A program made the position numbers and the translations under genes. Shown here piece after piece: positions 16,891 through 25,204 of a stretch of 64,000 bases of DNA. The stretch's first letter is position 1. Every line of letters begins with the position of its first letter. The notes below the pieces were generated by a model. That model searched no databases and was not told the DNA's origin. It worked only from the letters and a program-made list of their open reading frames with translations. The stretch comes from Streptomyces alfalfae (GTDB lineage Bacteria; Actinomycetota; Actinomycetes; Streptomycetales; Streptomycetaceae): assembly GCF_004127445.1 (NCBI RefSeq), contig NZ_QEXM01000042.1, positions 218,779-282,778 on the forward strand, read 5' to 3'.

Positions 16891-18165
16891 TTACGCGGTC
16901 TGCTCCAGCGTCGCCTCGACGTCCACGAAGCCCTTGCGCGCCGGGACGAGCCTGCCGTCCCGCACGGTCTGGAACGTGACGCCCGAGTTGATCAGCCGCG
17001 GGAACTCGCTGGCCGCGATCAGATCCTCGAAACGCCAGCTCAGCGTCGGGGTGAGGCCGCCCGTCTCGACCCGCAGGCCGTCGTCGAGGGCGCGCCGCAG
17101 GGAGTGGGCGGTGACGTCGCCGCCGTCGAGGGACTCCACGGCCCGCTTCAGGACGGTGTACGCGATCCACGTGGTCTGCACGCCCGCGTCGGCCGGGTCG
17201 ACCCGGTTGTCGCCGAACGCCTGCTCGCGGATGACCTTGCGCATCTCCGCCCACCTGGCGTCGCCGGACGCCGGGTACCAGCCGGTGACGTAGGCCCCTT
17301 CGTAGGGGCCGTTCGCGCCGCCGGTGCGGTCGACCAGCGACTGGTCGACGCTGCCGAGCACCGAGGAGATCCGCACCGGCGGATAGTCGTCCCTGGTGCG
17401 CCGGAACGAGTCGTAGAAGGTGTCGGTGCGCGCCCCGAGCGCGGCGGTCACACAGCCGTCGCCGGTGCCCGCGTGCCGCAGCGCCTGCTCGGCCTGCGGG
17501 GTGAGGTCGGTGCCGTCCTCGGGGGCGCGGATGTCGGCGACCGGCTTGTGGTCGCCGTCGGCGAGCCCGGCGTTGAGGAGCTTGGGCAGCTCGTCGCCGG
17601 CCAGGGTGTCGGGGCGTACGAGGGAGACGCGGTCGCAGCGGTCGGCGAGCTGGCGGCCGTTGCCCGCGAGGAGGGCCGGCTCACCGCCGTTGACCGGGTA
17701 GGACAGCGGGCTGGAGAACTCGTCGTCGGTGATGCCGTAGCCGCCGATGTACGGGATGCCGGCGACCTCCAGGGGGGCGAGGAAGGATCGGCCGTGCTGG
17801 CTGTACGCGCCGACGACCGCGGCCACCTCCTCGTCGACCGCCTTGCGCGCGCACGCGGCGGCGCCGACCGGATCGTTGTGGTCGTTGCAGGTCAGGACCT
17901 TCAGCTCGCGGCCGTCGATGCCGCCGTGGGCGTTGACCCAGCGGGCGTAGGCCTCGGCCATGGCGGGGACGCCCGGCTTGTTGGTGGCCTTGGTGTTCTC
18001 CGGGGCCCAGGTCATGACGGTGATGGGGTCATCCCTGGAACCCCCCGTGGTGCCAGGGATGACCCCGCATCCGGCGGTCAGGGCGACGCACGCCGCCGCG
18101 GCGGCCACGGAGAGCGCGGCGTGTCGGTGGGGGCGGGGGAGGAAGGAGCGTCGCCGACCGGTCAT
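16891..18165 (-). CDS. Periplasmic-type (branched-chain amino acid-like) ligand-binding lipoprotein
   Basis: Solute-binding protein anchored outside the membrane. The N-terminus has arginines (TGRRRSFLPRPHRHAA), a hydrophobic stretch and a lipobox LTAGC, followed by a type I periplasmic-binding fold (EAYARWVNAHGGIDGREL, VGAYSQHGRSFLAPLEVAGIPYIGGYG). 424 residues from ATG 18165; an in-frame ATG at 18177 adds four residues before that methionine. No permease or ATPase gene is nearby, so it is an orphan receptor or shares a remote transporter. Confidence 0.85.
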   Translation of the reverse strand: MTGRRRSFLPRPHRHAALSVAAAAACVALTAGCGVIPGTTGGSRDDPITVMTWAPENTKATNKPGVPAMAEAYARWVNAHGGIDGRELKVLTCNDHNDPVGAAACARKAVDEEVAAVVGAYSQHGRSFLAPLEVAGIPYIGGYGITDDEFSSPLSYPVNGGEPALLAGNGRQLADRCDRVSLVRPDTLAGDELPKLLNAGLADGDHKPVADIRAPEDGTDLTPQAEQALRHAGTGDGCVTAALGARTDTFYDSFRRTRDDYPPVRISSVLGSVDQSLVDRTGGANGPYEGAYVTGWYPASGDARWAEMRKVIREQAFGDNRVDPADAGVQTTWIAYTVLKRAVESLDGGDVTAHSLRRALDDGLRVETGGLTPTLSWRFEDLIAASEFPRLINSGVTFQTVRDGRLVPARKGFVDVEATLEQTA

Positions 18166-18283
18166 GGCACCGCACACTTCCGGTCACGGGCCAACCGAGG
18201 AGTGACTCGCTCTCAACGGACGGTGACATCACGGTGAACGGGCGGGGGCCGATTCGAGAGCGTGACGTGGGAACGTACGATCG

Positions 18284-18784
18284 ATGACCGTGCAAGGTTC
18301 GGAGAACTCTTCCCGTCGCGGCCGTCGCTCCAGCACCATGGGTGGCATGCCGACCAACGACATGCCGTGGTGGCGCTGGCGCAGCAACGTGCGCTCGGCG
18401 CTGCACATGCTCTCCGACCCCGCGTTCCAGCAGAAGTGCTGGCTCGCCGGGCGTGAGGAGTACGGGGACGTGACCGACGCCGTGTACCGGCTGGTCGAGG
18501 ACACGTGGCTGGACAACTGGTCCGCCGAGAAGTACGTCGGCACGATCTTCCGCGACTCCCAGGAGGCGGCGCTCGTCGACACGGCCGTGCTGCGGGTCCT
18601 GCGGATCATGCACGAGGTCGGGCCCGACGCCATGGTCTCCGTCTACCTCCGGCACCCGGGCTGGCCCGAGGCGGTGCGGGCGGCGCGCGACGCGCACGTA
18701 CGCCTCGCCACGAGCGACGGGGAGGACCCGGACGAGCCGCCGCGGACGCTGGAGGTCCTGCGGATCATGACCCGGACCGGCTGA
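18284..18784 (+). CDS. SCO4402-family conserved hypothetical protein
   Basis: Short protein of unknown function found next to purU in Streptomyces, as I recall the family SCO4402. The conserved core runs from MPWWRWRSNVRSALHML to PPRTLEVLRIMTR. Three in-frame ATGs (18284, 18338, 18347) are possible; conservation probably begins at PTNDMPWW, so the shorter starts may be right. None has a clear Shine-Dalgarno. There is no signal peptide or membrane segment; several Trp/Tyr-rich helices suggest a small globular domain. Confidence 0.7.
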   Translation: MTVQGSENSSRRGRRSSTMGGMPTNDMPWWRWRSNVRSALHMLSDPAFQQKCWLAGREEYGDVTDAVYRLVEDTWLDNWSAEKYVGTIFRDSQEAALVDTAVLRVLRIMHEVGPDAMVSVYLRHPGWPEAVRAARDAHVRLATSDGEDPDEPPRTLEVLRIMTRTG

Positions 18785-18868
18785 CCCCGCCGGCCGCGCC
18801 CCGGCGCGTCCGTCCCGGCTCTCGGGACGATTGCCCCCGGCGCGGCGGCCTGTGGGAACCTTGGCTGC

Positions 18869-19750
18869 ATGAACGAGCAGTCCGTGGCCCCGGCGGCCCC
18901 CGCTGAGCAGTACGTCCTCACCCTCTCCTGCCCCGACAAGCAGGGCATCGTGCACGCCGTGTCGAGTTACCTCTTCATGACCGGCTGCAACATCGAGGAC
19001 AGCCAGCAGTTCGGTGACCACGACACCGGTCTGTTCTTCATGCGCGTCCACTTCTCCGCCGAGTCCCCGGTGACCGTCGACAAGCTGCGGGCGAGCTTCG
19101 CCGCCGTCGGCGACTCCTTCCACATGGACTGGCAGATCCACCGGGCCGAGGAGAAGATGCGGGTCGTCCTCCTGGTCTCGAAGTTCGGGCACTGCCTGAA
19201 CGACCTGCTGTTCCGCTCGCGGATCGGCGCGCTGCCGGTGGAGATCGCCGCCGTCGTCTCCAACCACACGGACTTCGCCGAGCTCGTCGCCTCGTACGAC
19301 ATCCCCTTCCACCACATCCCGGTGACGAAGGAGAACAAGCCCGAGGCCGAGGCGCGGCTCCTCGAACTCGTGCGCTCGCTCGACGTGGAGCTCGTCGTCC
19401 TCGCCCGCTACATGCAGGTGCTCTCGGACGACCTCTGCAAGGAGCTGAGCGGGCGGATCATCAACATCCACCACTCGTTCCTGCCGAGCTTCAAGGGCGC
19501 GAAGCCCTACCACCAGGCGCACGCGCGCGGCGTGAAGCTGATCGGCGCGACCGCGCACTACGTGACGGCCGACCTCGACGAGGGGCCGATCATCGAGCAG
19601 GAGGTCGAGCGGGTCGGCCACGGCGTGACGCCCGACCAGCTCGTGGCGATCGGCCGCGACGTGGAGTGCCAGGCGCTCGCGAGGGCCGTGAAGTGGCACG
19701 CGGAGCGCAGGATTCTGCTGAACGGCAGCCGCACGGTCGTCTTCGCCTGA
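18869..19750 (+). CDS. purU: Formyltetrahydrofolate deformylase
   Basis: Hydrolyses 10-formyl-tetrahydrofolate to formate and tetrahydrofolate, balancing one-carbon pools and feeding formate to purine synthesis. 293 residues: an N-terminal ACT domain (about 15-95, YVLTLSCPDKQGIVHAVSSYL) and a formyltransferase-type catalytic domain (about 97-285). The catalytic triad by analogy with PurN is N199 and H201 in NIHHSFLPSF and D237 in TADLDEGPI. It stands 84 bases after the SCO4402-family gene and converges on the anti-sigma gene. Confidence 0.95.
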   Translation: MNEQSVAPAAPAEQYVLTLSCPDKQGIVHAVSSYLFMTGCNIEDSQQFGDHDTGLFFMRVHFSAESPVTVDKLRASFAAVGDSFHMDWQIHRAEEKMRVVLLVSKFGHCLNDLLFRSRIGALPVEIAAVVSNHTDFAELVASYDIPFHHIPVTKENKPEAEARLLELVRSLDVELVVLARYMQVLSDDLCKELSGRIINIHHSFLPSFKGAKPYHQAHARGVKLIGATAHYVTADLDEGPIIEQEVERVGHGVTPDQLVAIGRDVECQALARAVKWHAERRILLNGSRTVVFA

Positions 19751-19775
19751 CGCCTCGCGGGAGCCCGGCGCGGCG

Positions 19776-20954
19776 CTACAGCCGGCTCAGCGACGCCGCC
19801 GAGAACAGGACGTCACGGATCGCCTCGCGGTCCCCGTCCTGACCGGCGGCGGCCTCCTCCGGCGGGATGTGGCCCGCGGCCAGGCGGCAGAACTCCACGC
19901 CGTCCAGCGCCACGTGCGCCACCTCGCGCTCGGCCGACGCGGTGGCGCCCGGTGAGTCCAGCGGGATGAACCACTCGCCGCCGCCGAGCCCCTCGATCTC
20001 CAGGCGCAGGCTCCGGCCGGGCGCGCCCGCCGCGACCAGGTCACGCGAGGGCGCCGCGAGCCCGGAGCGGCGGCGGCCCGCCAGGGTGCCGGGGAGCATC
20101 CGCGCGGCGAGGTCGATCATGCGGTGGAGATGGCGGGGCGACGGCGGATCGTAGGGATACGCGACGGCGTCGGCGATGTCGGCCGCGTGGATCCAGCACT
20201 CGAAGGCGCGGTCCACCATCGCGTCCCGCAGCGGCAGTTCGATCCGCTGCCCGGCCCCTTCGCCGCCCTCGGGAGCCGTCCCGTACGGCACGGGCATCAG
20301 GCCCGAGCCGTCGCCCGCGAAGGAGACCGTGCGGACCAGCTCGTGCGTCTGGTCGCGCCAGGGGCCGCGCACCGCGCGAGTGGGCGGGAAGTACGACGCC
20401 TTCCAGTACGCCTCGGTGCGCTCGGCGGGGAGCTGGGGGTCCTTGGTCTCCGGACCGAGCGGATCGCCGAGGCCGAGGGCGACCGCGACCATGCCGTCCA
20501 CGGCGAGGAGGTGCCCGATGACTCCGGCCACGGTGGTCTTGCGGCTCACCTGGCCGCCCTCCTCGAACCAGCGCAGCCGCACCGGGGCGTGCCACTCGGA
20601 GTTGCCGATGTCCCGGAACAGGGCGTCGAGGCGGGCGCTCTCCGCGTCGTACGGGACGGCCCACCGGGGCACGGGTATGCGGGGCGGGCGGCGGCCCAGG
20701 CAGCTCTCCAGGACACGGGTGCGCAGGCCGGGATCGAGGTCGAGGCTCTCCTCGGCGTGCAGCAGGCCGACGGCGTCCCGCAGCCGCAGCGCCTCCTCCG
20801 CGCACGGCCCGCACTCGCCCAGGTGCTCCTCGACGGCGGTGGCCTCCGCGGGGGAGCACGCGGCGAGCGCCCAGGCGCCGAGCAGGGACTTCAGGACGGG
20901 GTGATCGAGGGCGAGCGGGGCGGGCGGCGGCTCGGGCAGGTCGGAGCCGGTCAC
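19776..20954 (-). CDS. Zinc-finger anti-sigma factor with MDMPI/DinB-like domain
   Basis: Probable anti-sigma factor for the ECF sigma encoded just upstream. 392 residues. Near residues 30-45 the HLGECGPCAEEALRL segment gives the H-x3-C-x2-C zinc anti-sigma motif. From about residue 95 the protein resembles the mycothiol-dependent maleylpyruvate isomerase N-terminal (DinB-like) fold, with VAGVIGHLLAVDG and ECWIHAADIADAV. GTG 20954 overlaps the sigma stop codon by 4 bases (GTGA), showing coupling. The open frame continues upstream in the shadow of the sigma gene. The fusion suggests thiol or redox sensing. Confidence 0.83.
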   Translation of the reverse strand: MTGSDLPEPPPAPLALDHPVLKSLLGAWALAACSPAEATAVEEHLGECGPCAEEALRLRDAVGLLHAEESLDLDPGLRTRVLESCLGRRPPRIPVPRWAVPYDAESARLDALFRDIGNSEWHAPVRLRWFEEGGQVSRKTTVAGVIGHLLAVDGMVAVALGLGDPLGPETKDPQLPAERTEAYWKASYFPPTRAVRGPWRDQTHELVRTVSFAGDGSGLMPVPYGTAPEGGEGAGQRIELPLRDAMVDRAFECWIHAADIADAVAYPYDPPSPRHLHRMIDLAARMLPGTLAGRRRSGLAAPSRDLVAAGAPGRSLRLEIEGLGGGEWFIPLDSPGATASAEREVAHVALDGVEFCRLAAGHIPPEEAAAGQDGDREAIRDVLFSAASLSRL

Positions 20955-21538
20955 AGTGCCTTCCCGTACCCGGGTGAGGCGCCGGAGGCGCGGCCGGCGG
21001 AGGGCGTGTCGTTGGCCGTCGACAGGAGCTGGAGGCCGAGGCGGAGCCTGCGCCGGGCCTCGTCCTCGGTGACGCCGAGGTCGGCGGCCGCCTGGCGGTA
21101 GTCCCGCCGCTGGAAGTACGCCAGCTCGAGCGCGGCCCGCAGCGGGGTGGGCATGGCCGTCACGATGTAGTCCGCGCGGGCCGCCGCCGAGGCGCGGCGG
21201 ACCTTGCGCTCCAGCTCCTCCGGGGTGCCCCCGCCCTCGGCGAGGGCGGCCGACTCGGTCCGGCGGAGCCTGCGGACGGCCCGCTCGTGCGTCAGCGTGG
21301 CGAGCCAGGAGCGCAGAGGGCCCTGCTTCGGGTCGTACGCGTCGGGGTTCTCCCATACGTGGGCGAAGACCTCGCGGGTGATGCGGTCGGCGCCGCTCTC
21401 GTCGCCCAGGACGCGGTGGGCGAGGCCGTGCACCAGCGAGGCGAAGCGGTCGTACAGCTCGCCGAGCGCGGCGGCCTCCCCGTGCGCGAGCCGCTGCTGC
21501 ATCCTGCGGTCCCAGCGCCGCGGCGCGTCCTTCGGCAT
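20951..21538 (-). CDS. ECF-type RNA polymerase sigma factor
   Basis: 195-residue sigma factor. Region 2 covers about residues 15-85 (ELYDRFASLVHGLAHRVLGDES, TREVFAHVWENPDAYDPKQGPLRSWL) and region 4 about 120-170 (RAALELAYFQRRDYRQAAADLGVTEDEARRRL). ATG 21538 is preceded by AGGGGGC; the open frame extends upstream to 21607 without sigma-like sequence. The stop overlaps the anti-sigma start, so sigma and anti-sigma form one operon. The target promoter is not visible; the short upstream gap to 21776 carries its promoter. Confidence 0.88.
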   Translation of the reverse strand: MPKDAPRRWDRRMQQRLAHGEAAALGELYDRFASLVHGLAHRVLGDESGADRITREVFAHVWENPDAYDPKQGPLRSWLATLTHERAVRRLRRTESAALAEGGGTPEELERKVRRASAAARADYIVTAMPTPLRAALELAYFQRRDYRQAAADLGVTEDEARRRLRLGLQLLSTANDTPSAGRASGASPGYGKAL

Positions 21539-21776
21539 GCCGCCCCCTCTTGCGCTCGCCGTGTCCGAACCCTCCCACGAATGTAGTCGGCGCCACTGAC
21601 AGCGCACCTCTCTTTACGGCAAAGCGCGTTCCCCGCGCGGGGCCGGATGATATTGACGCGCCGATGCTGGTGTTTCATGGGAGGTGCAGATGGGCAGCCG
21701 AGGCTGAACGAAGCGTAGGGACCGCTTCCGGATCACTCGGGGCCGGAGGAGAGCAGGCGAGCGAGAGGCGTGGCGC

Positions 21777-22151
21777 GTGACGCTCAAGGTGACGGTGGGC
21801 GAACAGAGCGGCTGGGCCGTGCTGCGGGTCTCCGGCGAGATGGACCTGCTGACCTCGCCCGTCCTGCGCCAGCGCGTGCACGAAGCCGTGGCCGACGGCC
21901 GTCGCAGCGTCGTCCTCGACCTCTCCGACGTGCTGTTCTGCGACTCCAGCGGGGTCGGCGTGCTGATCGCCACCCGCCGCCTGATCCGCTCCTGCCAGGG
22001 CCGGCTGCGCCTGATACTCCCTGCCCAGGGCGCCGTCGACGGCTCCCACGTCAACCGGGTCCTCGCGGCCCTCGGCGTCCGCAGGCTCTTCGAGGTCTTC
22101 CCCGGCGTGGACGAGGCGCTCGACGAGGAGGCGACACCGCTCTCCGCGTGA
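21777..22151 (+). CDS. STAS-domain anti-sigma factor antagonist
   Basis: 124-residue SpoIIAA-like protein that would relieve an anti-sigma kinase. The STAS fold shows in WAVLRVSGEMDLLTSPVLRQRV and the phospho-acceptor loop VLFCDSSGVGVLI, with the serine pair near residues 57-58. It starts at GTG 21777. It is transcribed divergently from the ECF sigma operon but is of the SigB/SigF-type partner-switch class, so its partner is more likely an RsbW-like kinase such as the HATPase protein at 27.6 kb, or a remote one. Confidence 0.9.
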   Translation: MTLKVTVGEQSGWAVLRVSGEMDLLTSPVLRQRVHEAVADGRRSVVLDLSDVLFCDSSGVGVLIATRRLIRSCQGRLRLILPAQGAVDGSHVNRVLAALGVRRLFEVFPGVDEALDEEATPLSA

Positions 22152-22157
22152 GCGGTC

Positions 22158-22622
22158 CTACACGTGCCGCTTGGCCGTCGCCACGAAGTGGTTGACGGCG
22201 TCCCGCGTCACGCGGCGCCGCTCGGCGAGTTCCTCGCGGTCGGCGGACGTGTGCACGGTGGCGACCTGCTCCAGCGTCTCCCCGGCCAGCCGGACCAGTT
22301 CCTCGTCGCCGGAGAGCAACTGCACGCGGAACAGCGCCTCCTGCGCCTCGGAGCGCATCTCGTAGGAGCGGAAGCGGATCTCCTCCTGCTCCTCGCGGTC
22401 CTCCATCCTGCTGAACCAGCGGTCCACCAGGATGCGCCGGTAGTTGACCAGCGCGCCCGCGTACGCGCAGTAGGCGTCGATCCGTTCCTGGCGCAGTCTC
22501 TCGCTGCGGGTGAACGCCTCGGTCCGCTCGACCGTCCTGCGCTGGAAGGAGTGCGTGACTCCCGCGCCCAGGAGGGTCCCGAGCACCGCTATGACACTTG
22601 CCGCGACAGCTTCCACGGACAA
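22158..22622 (-). CDS. Small membrane-anchored protein, unknown function
   Basis: 154 residues. One N-terminal transmembrane helix (VEAVAASVIAVLGTLLGAGV, residues 3-22) is followed by a long, highly charged helical region (RRTVERTEAFTRSERLRQERIDAYC and MEDREEQEEIRFRSYEMRSE), probably coiled coil. It converges on the STAS gene with 6 bases between stops and lies 171 bases from the divergent EF-hand gene. Function not recognised. Confidence 0.78.
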   Translation of the reverse strand: MSVEAVAASVIAVLGTLLGAGVTHSFQRRTVERTEAFTRSERLRQERIDAYCAYAGALVNYRRILVDRWFSRMEDREEQEEIRFRSYEMRSEAQEALFRVQLLSGDEELVRLAGETLEQVATVHTSADREELAERRRVTRDAVNHFVATAKRHV

Positions 22623-22793
22623 CAGTGCAGCACATCACACCCGTGACACACCTCTGTCCCAGGATTCGGGCGGTCCTGACACAAGCCACGCTTTCCCGCC
22701 CTCCGGCGGCTCGCGACGACGTACGCTCGCTGCTGCCGGGGTACCCACCCCCTGAACTGCACCCAACCGCGGAAAAGAGGCGGCCCGAAGACC

Positions 22794-23306
22794 ATGGACA
22801 GTGCCGAGTACGAGCGTAAGATCGCGGCCCGGTTCGCCACCTTCGACCAGGACGGCAACAAGTACATCTCCCGTGAGGACTTCAGCACGGCGGCAGCCGC
22901 CCTGTGCAAGGAGTTCGGGGCGACGGCGCGGTCCGACAAGGGGCAGGCCCTGTACCTGGGCGCCGAGGCGTTCTGGCAGGGCATGGCCGGGATCGCGGAC
23001 CGTGACGGGGACCAGCGGATCACGCGGGACGAGTTCGTGGGCGGCGCGGTGAAGCGGCTGCGGGACAACCCGGAGCGGTTCGCCGAGATCGCCCGGCCCT
23101 TCCTGCACGCCGTGATCGGCATCGCCGACGGCGACGGCGACGGAGCGGTGGCCCCGGGCGAGATCGAGCGCGCGCTCAAGGCGCTCGGCGTGCCCGAGGA
23201 CGTCGCGGGCACGGTCGCGGCCGGCCTCGACACCGACGGCGACGGCCGCGTGGCGGAGCAGGAGATCGTGGCGGGCTTCGCGCAGTACTTCACGGTTCCC
23301 GAGTGA
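22794..23306 (+). CDS. EF-hand calcium-binding protein (calerythrin-like)
   Basis: 170-residue cytoplasmic Ca2+-binding protein with four EF-hand loops: residues 18-29 (DQDGNKYISRED), 69-80 (DRDGDQRITRDE), 112-123 (DGDGDGAVAPGE) and 146-157 (DTDGDGRVAEQE). Loop 1 has Asp instead of Glu at position 12, which may lower calcium affinity. The layout resembles the calerythrin/Cab proteins of actinomycetes, which buffer calcium during aerial growth (family knowledge). It is convergent with the CoA ligase gene, stops 9 bases apart. Confidence 0.93.
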   Translation: MDSAEYERKIAARFATFDQDGNKYISREDFSTAAAALCKEFGATARSDKGQALYLGAEAFWQGMAGIADRDGDQRITRDEFVGGAVKRLRDNPERFAEIARPFLHAVIGIADGDGDGAVAPGEIERALKALGVPEDVAGTVAAGLDTDGDGRVAEQEIVAGFAQYFTVPE

Positions 23307-23315
23307 GCCGGTGGT

Positions 23316-24923
23316 TCACGGTTCCCGAGTGAGCGGCACGCGCGCGTAGCGCTCCCTCAGCTTGTACTTGAGCACCTTGCGCAGCGTCTCGTTGCGGGGA
23401 AGCGCCTCGACGACCTCCAGCTGTTCCGGCAGCTTGTAGGGGGCGAGGCCTTCCCCGCGCAGATACGCGGTCACGGCCTCCAGCGTGAGCGCGCCGCCGC
23501 CCGGCCGCCGCTCCACCACCGCGCAGACGCGTTCCCCGCGTTCGGGGTCGGGCAGGCCGATGACCGCCACGTCGCCGACGGCGGGGTGGCCGTGCAGGAG
23601 GTCCTCGATCTCCTTGGCGGAGACGTTCTCCCCCTTGCGGATGATGACGTCCTTGGCGCGCCCGGTGAGCACCAGGTGGCCGCTCTCCGTGAGGTGGCCG
23701 AGGTCCCCGGTGACGAGGAACCCGTCGGTGTCGAAGGCGGCCGTGTCCTGCGCCGGGTCCAGATACCCGCGGCAGACGGCCTCGCCGCGCAGCCGCACCT
23801 CGCCGTCGACGCCGGGTCCGAGCCACCTGCCGTCGGCGTCGGTGATCCGGATCTCCATGCCGGGCGGCGGCCGTCCCTCCGTGGTCGCCAGGTTCTCCGC
23901 GGTGTCGTCCGGGGCGCCCATGGTGATCATCGGGACCTCGGTCATGCCGTAGCCGTGGGTCAGCGCGCAGCCCATCTCGCGTACGACGGCGTGGTAGATC
24001 TCCGGCGGCTTCGGCGCCCCGCCGCCCGCCAGGAGCCGCAGCGTGGGGATGACCTTCTCGCCCGGCGGCAGCTTGCGCTGCTCGGCGAGGAACATCGAGT
24101 AGAAGGCCGTCGAACCGCCCGCCACGGTCACGCCGTGCCGCCGGTAGCCCGCGAGCGCGTCCGGCAGCGCGAAGTGCTCGAACAGCACCGCCGGGAAGCC
24201 GTAGAGCAGCAGCATCACCGTGTAGTCGGGGCCCGCGATGTGCGCGAAGGGGAACGCCATCGAGCCCACGTCGGTCGCCTTCAGGCGCAGGGCGTGGGCG
24301 AGGCAGGAGCCGCCGGCGATGAGGGAGCGGTCGGTGTGCAGCACGCCCTTGGGGTCGGACGTCGTGCCCGACGTCCAGTAGATCCAGCGCACGTCGGCGC
24401 CGTCCGCGGGCGGGGCGGGCAGCACGGACGGATCGGCGTCGGGCAGCTCCTCGTGCGCCTCGAAGACGCCCCGTGCGCCGAGCCCGCGCGCCATCTCGGT
24501 GTGGTCGAAGCCGCGCCACACGCCGGGCACCGCGAAGTGCTCCGCCTTGGACTCCCGCAGGGCGAAGCCGACTTCGCGCTCGCGGGAGAAGGGGATGACG
24601 GGGGACTGGACGGCCCCGAGGCGGGCGAGCGCGAAGGAGAGCAGGGCCGTCTCGATGCGGGTGGGGAGCTGCCAGGCGACGACGGTGCCGGGGCGCACGC
24701 CCCGGGCGTACAGCCCGGCGGCGACGCGCTCGGCGCGGTCCCGCAGCGCGCCGAAGGTGAGCATGCGGTCGTCGGCCGGGTCGTCGGCGGCCTGGATCAG
24801 GACCGGCGCGTCGGGGGTGAGCGCGGCGCGGCGCTCCACCAGCTCCCAGAGCGTGCGGGAGGAGCCCAGCTCGTAGGCGGTCTCGTTCCGTCCGTGCGCG
24901 GTCCCGTGCTGCGCGGTGCTCAT
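23316..24923 (-). CDS. Acyl-CoA ligase (AMP-forming)
   Basis: Activates a carboxylic acid to its CoA thioester through an acyl-adenylate. 535 residues. The adenylation P-loop is TSGTTSDPKG (about residues 180-189), A5 is HGYGMTEVP, A7/A8 is TGDLGHLTESGHLVLTGRAKDVIIRKGEN, and the C-terminal lysine region is NETLRKVLKYKLRE. ATG 24923 is preceded by AGGAGG; the open frame upstream is not coding. The operator at 24950-24964 and a minus-strand -10 box TACGCT at 24981-24976 place it in the operator-defined catabolic regulon, probably as an entry enzyme. Resembles cyclohexanecarboxylate-CoA ligase-type enzymes. Confidence 0.9.
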   Translation of the reverse strand: MSTAQHGTAHGRNETAYELGSSRTLWELVERRAALTPDAPVLIQAADDPADDRMLTFGALRDRAERVAAGLYARGVRPGTVVAWQLPTRIETALLSFALARLGAVQSPVIPFSREREVGFALRESKAEHFAVPGVWRGFDHTEMARGLGARGVFEAHEELPDADPSVLPAPPADGADVRWIYWTSGTTSDPKGVLHTDRSLIAGGSCLAHALRLKATDVGSMAFPFAHIAGPDYTVMLLLYGFPAVLFEHFALPDALAGYRRHGVTVAGGSTAFYSMFLAEQRKLPPGEKVIPTLRLLAGGGAPKPPEIYHAVVREMGCALTHGYGMTEVPMITMGAPDDTAENLATTEGRPPPGMEIRITDADGRWLGPGVDGEVRLRGEAVCRGYLDPAQDTAAFDTDGFLVTGDLGHLTESGHLVLTGRAKDVIIRKGENVSAKEIEDLLHGHPAVGDVAVIGLPDPERGERVCAVVERRPGGGALTLEAVTAYLRGEGLAPYKLPEQLEVVEALPRNETLRKVLKYKLRERYARVPLTREP

Positions 24924-24949
24924 GCCGTCGACCTCCTGGCCGGGCCCGA

Positions 24950-24964
24950 CTGACGGGGCGTCAG
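24950..24964. promoter_or_regulatory. Regulon operator: CTGACGGGGCGTCAG (CoA ligase)
   Basis: Perfect CTGACG/CGTCAG half-sites around a GGG centre. On the minus strand TGGACC, 17 bases, TACGCT (24981-24976) forms a promoter whose start point falls just before the operator, so a bound repressor would block initiation or clearance. Confidence 0.75.
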
Positions 24965-25027
24965 GCAATGCGGGAAGCGTAGGCCTGCCCGCCTTGTCGG
25001 TCCAGGGGTGCGGGGCTAGCCTAACTT

Positions 25028-25042
25028 CTGACGGGCCATCAG
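25028..25042. promoter_or_regulatory. Regulon operator: CTGACGGGCCATCAG (dehydrogenase pair)
   Basis: Palindrome with one variant base in the right half. TAGTCT at 25043-25048, directly after it, fits a plus-strand -10 box for the amidohydrolase remnant and the two acyl-CoA dehydrogenases. Confidence 0.7.
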
Positions 25043-25082
25043 ATAGTCTCGGAGCCCCGGACGGATGACCGGAGGAGACACC

Positions 25083-25196
25083 ATGACCGAGCTTCCCCGG
25101 ATCGTCGGCGTCGACGACCCCGTGATCGCGCCGGCGCACCTCTTCGGGCCCCGGCCGCCCGCCCGGCCGGGGCCCGGACCGGACCGGGACAGGTAG
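25083..25196 (+). pseudogene. Amidohydrolase-family gene remnant (37 codons)
   Basis: ATG at 25083 has a strong ribosome site (GGAGGAG) and an operator-controlled promoter, yet the frame ends after 37 codons. Its start, TELPRIVGVDDPVIAPAHLF, matches the N-terminus of the amidohydrolase-2 family, compare FPKIISVDDHTVEPPHVW in the intact gene at 62.2 kb. The invariant H of VDDH is replaced by P, and Pro/Gly-rich sequence follows before the stop. It looks like the 5' stump of a gene lost by deletion, kept as a short translated leader 8 bases before the next gene. Confidence 0.6.
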
Positions 25197-25204
25197 GCGG
25201 GCCC

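Noticed and set aside
20955..21596. Extension of the anti-sigma frame to 606 codons
   Set aside because: The upstream part is the out-of-frame shadow of the ECF sigma gene; GTG 20954 overlaps the sigma stop as expected for a coupled pair.
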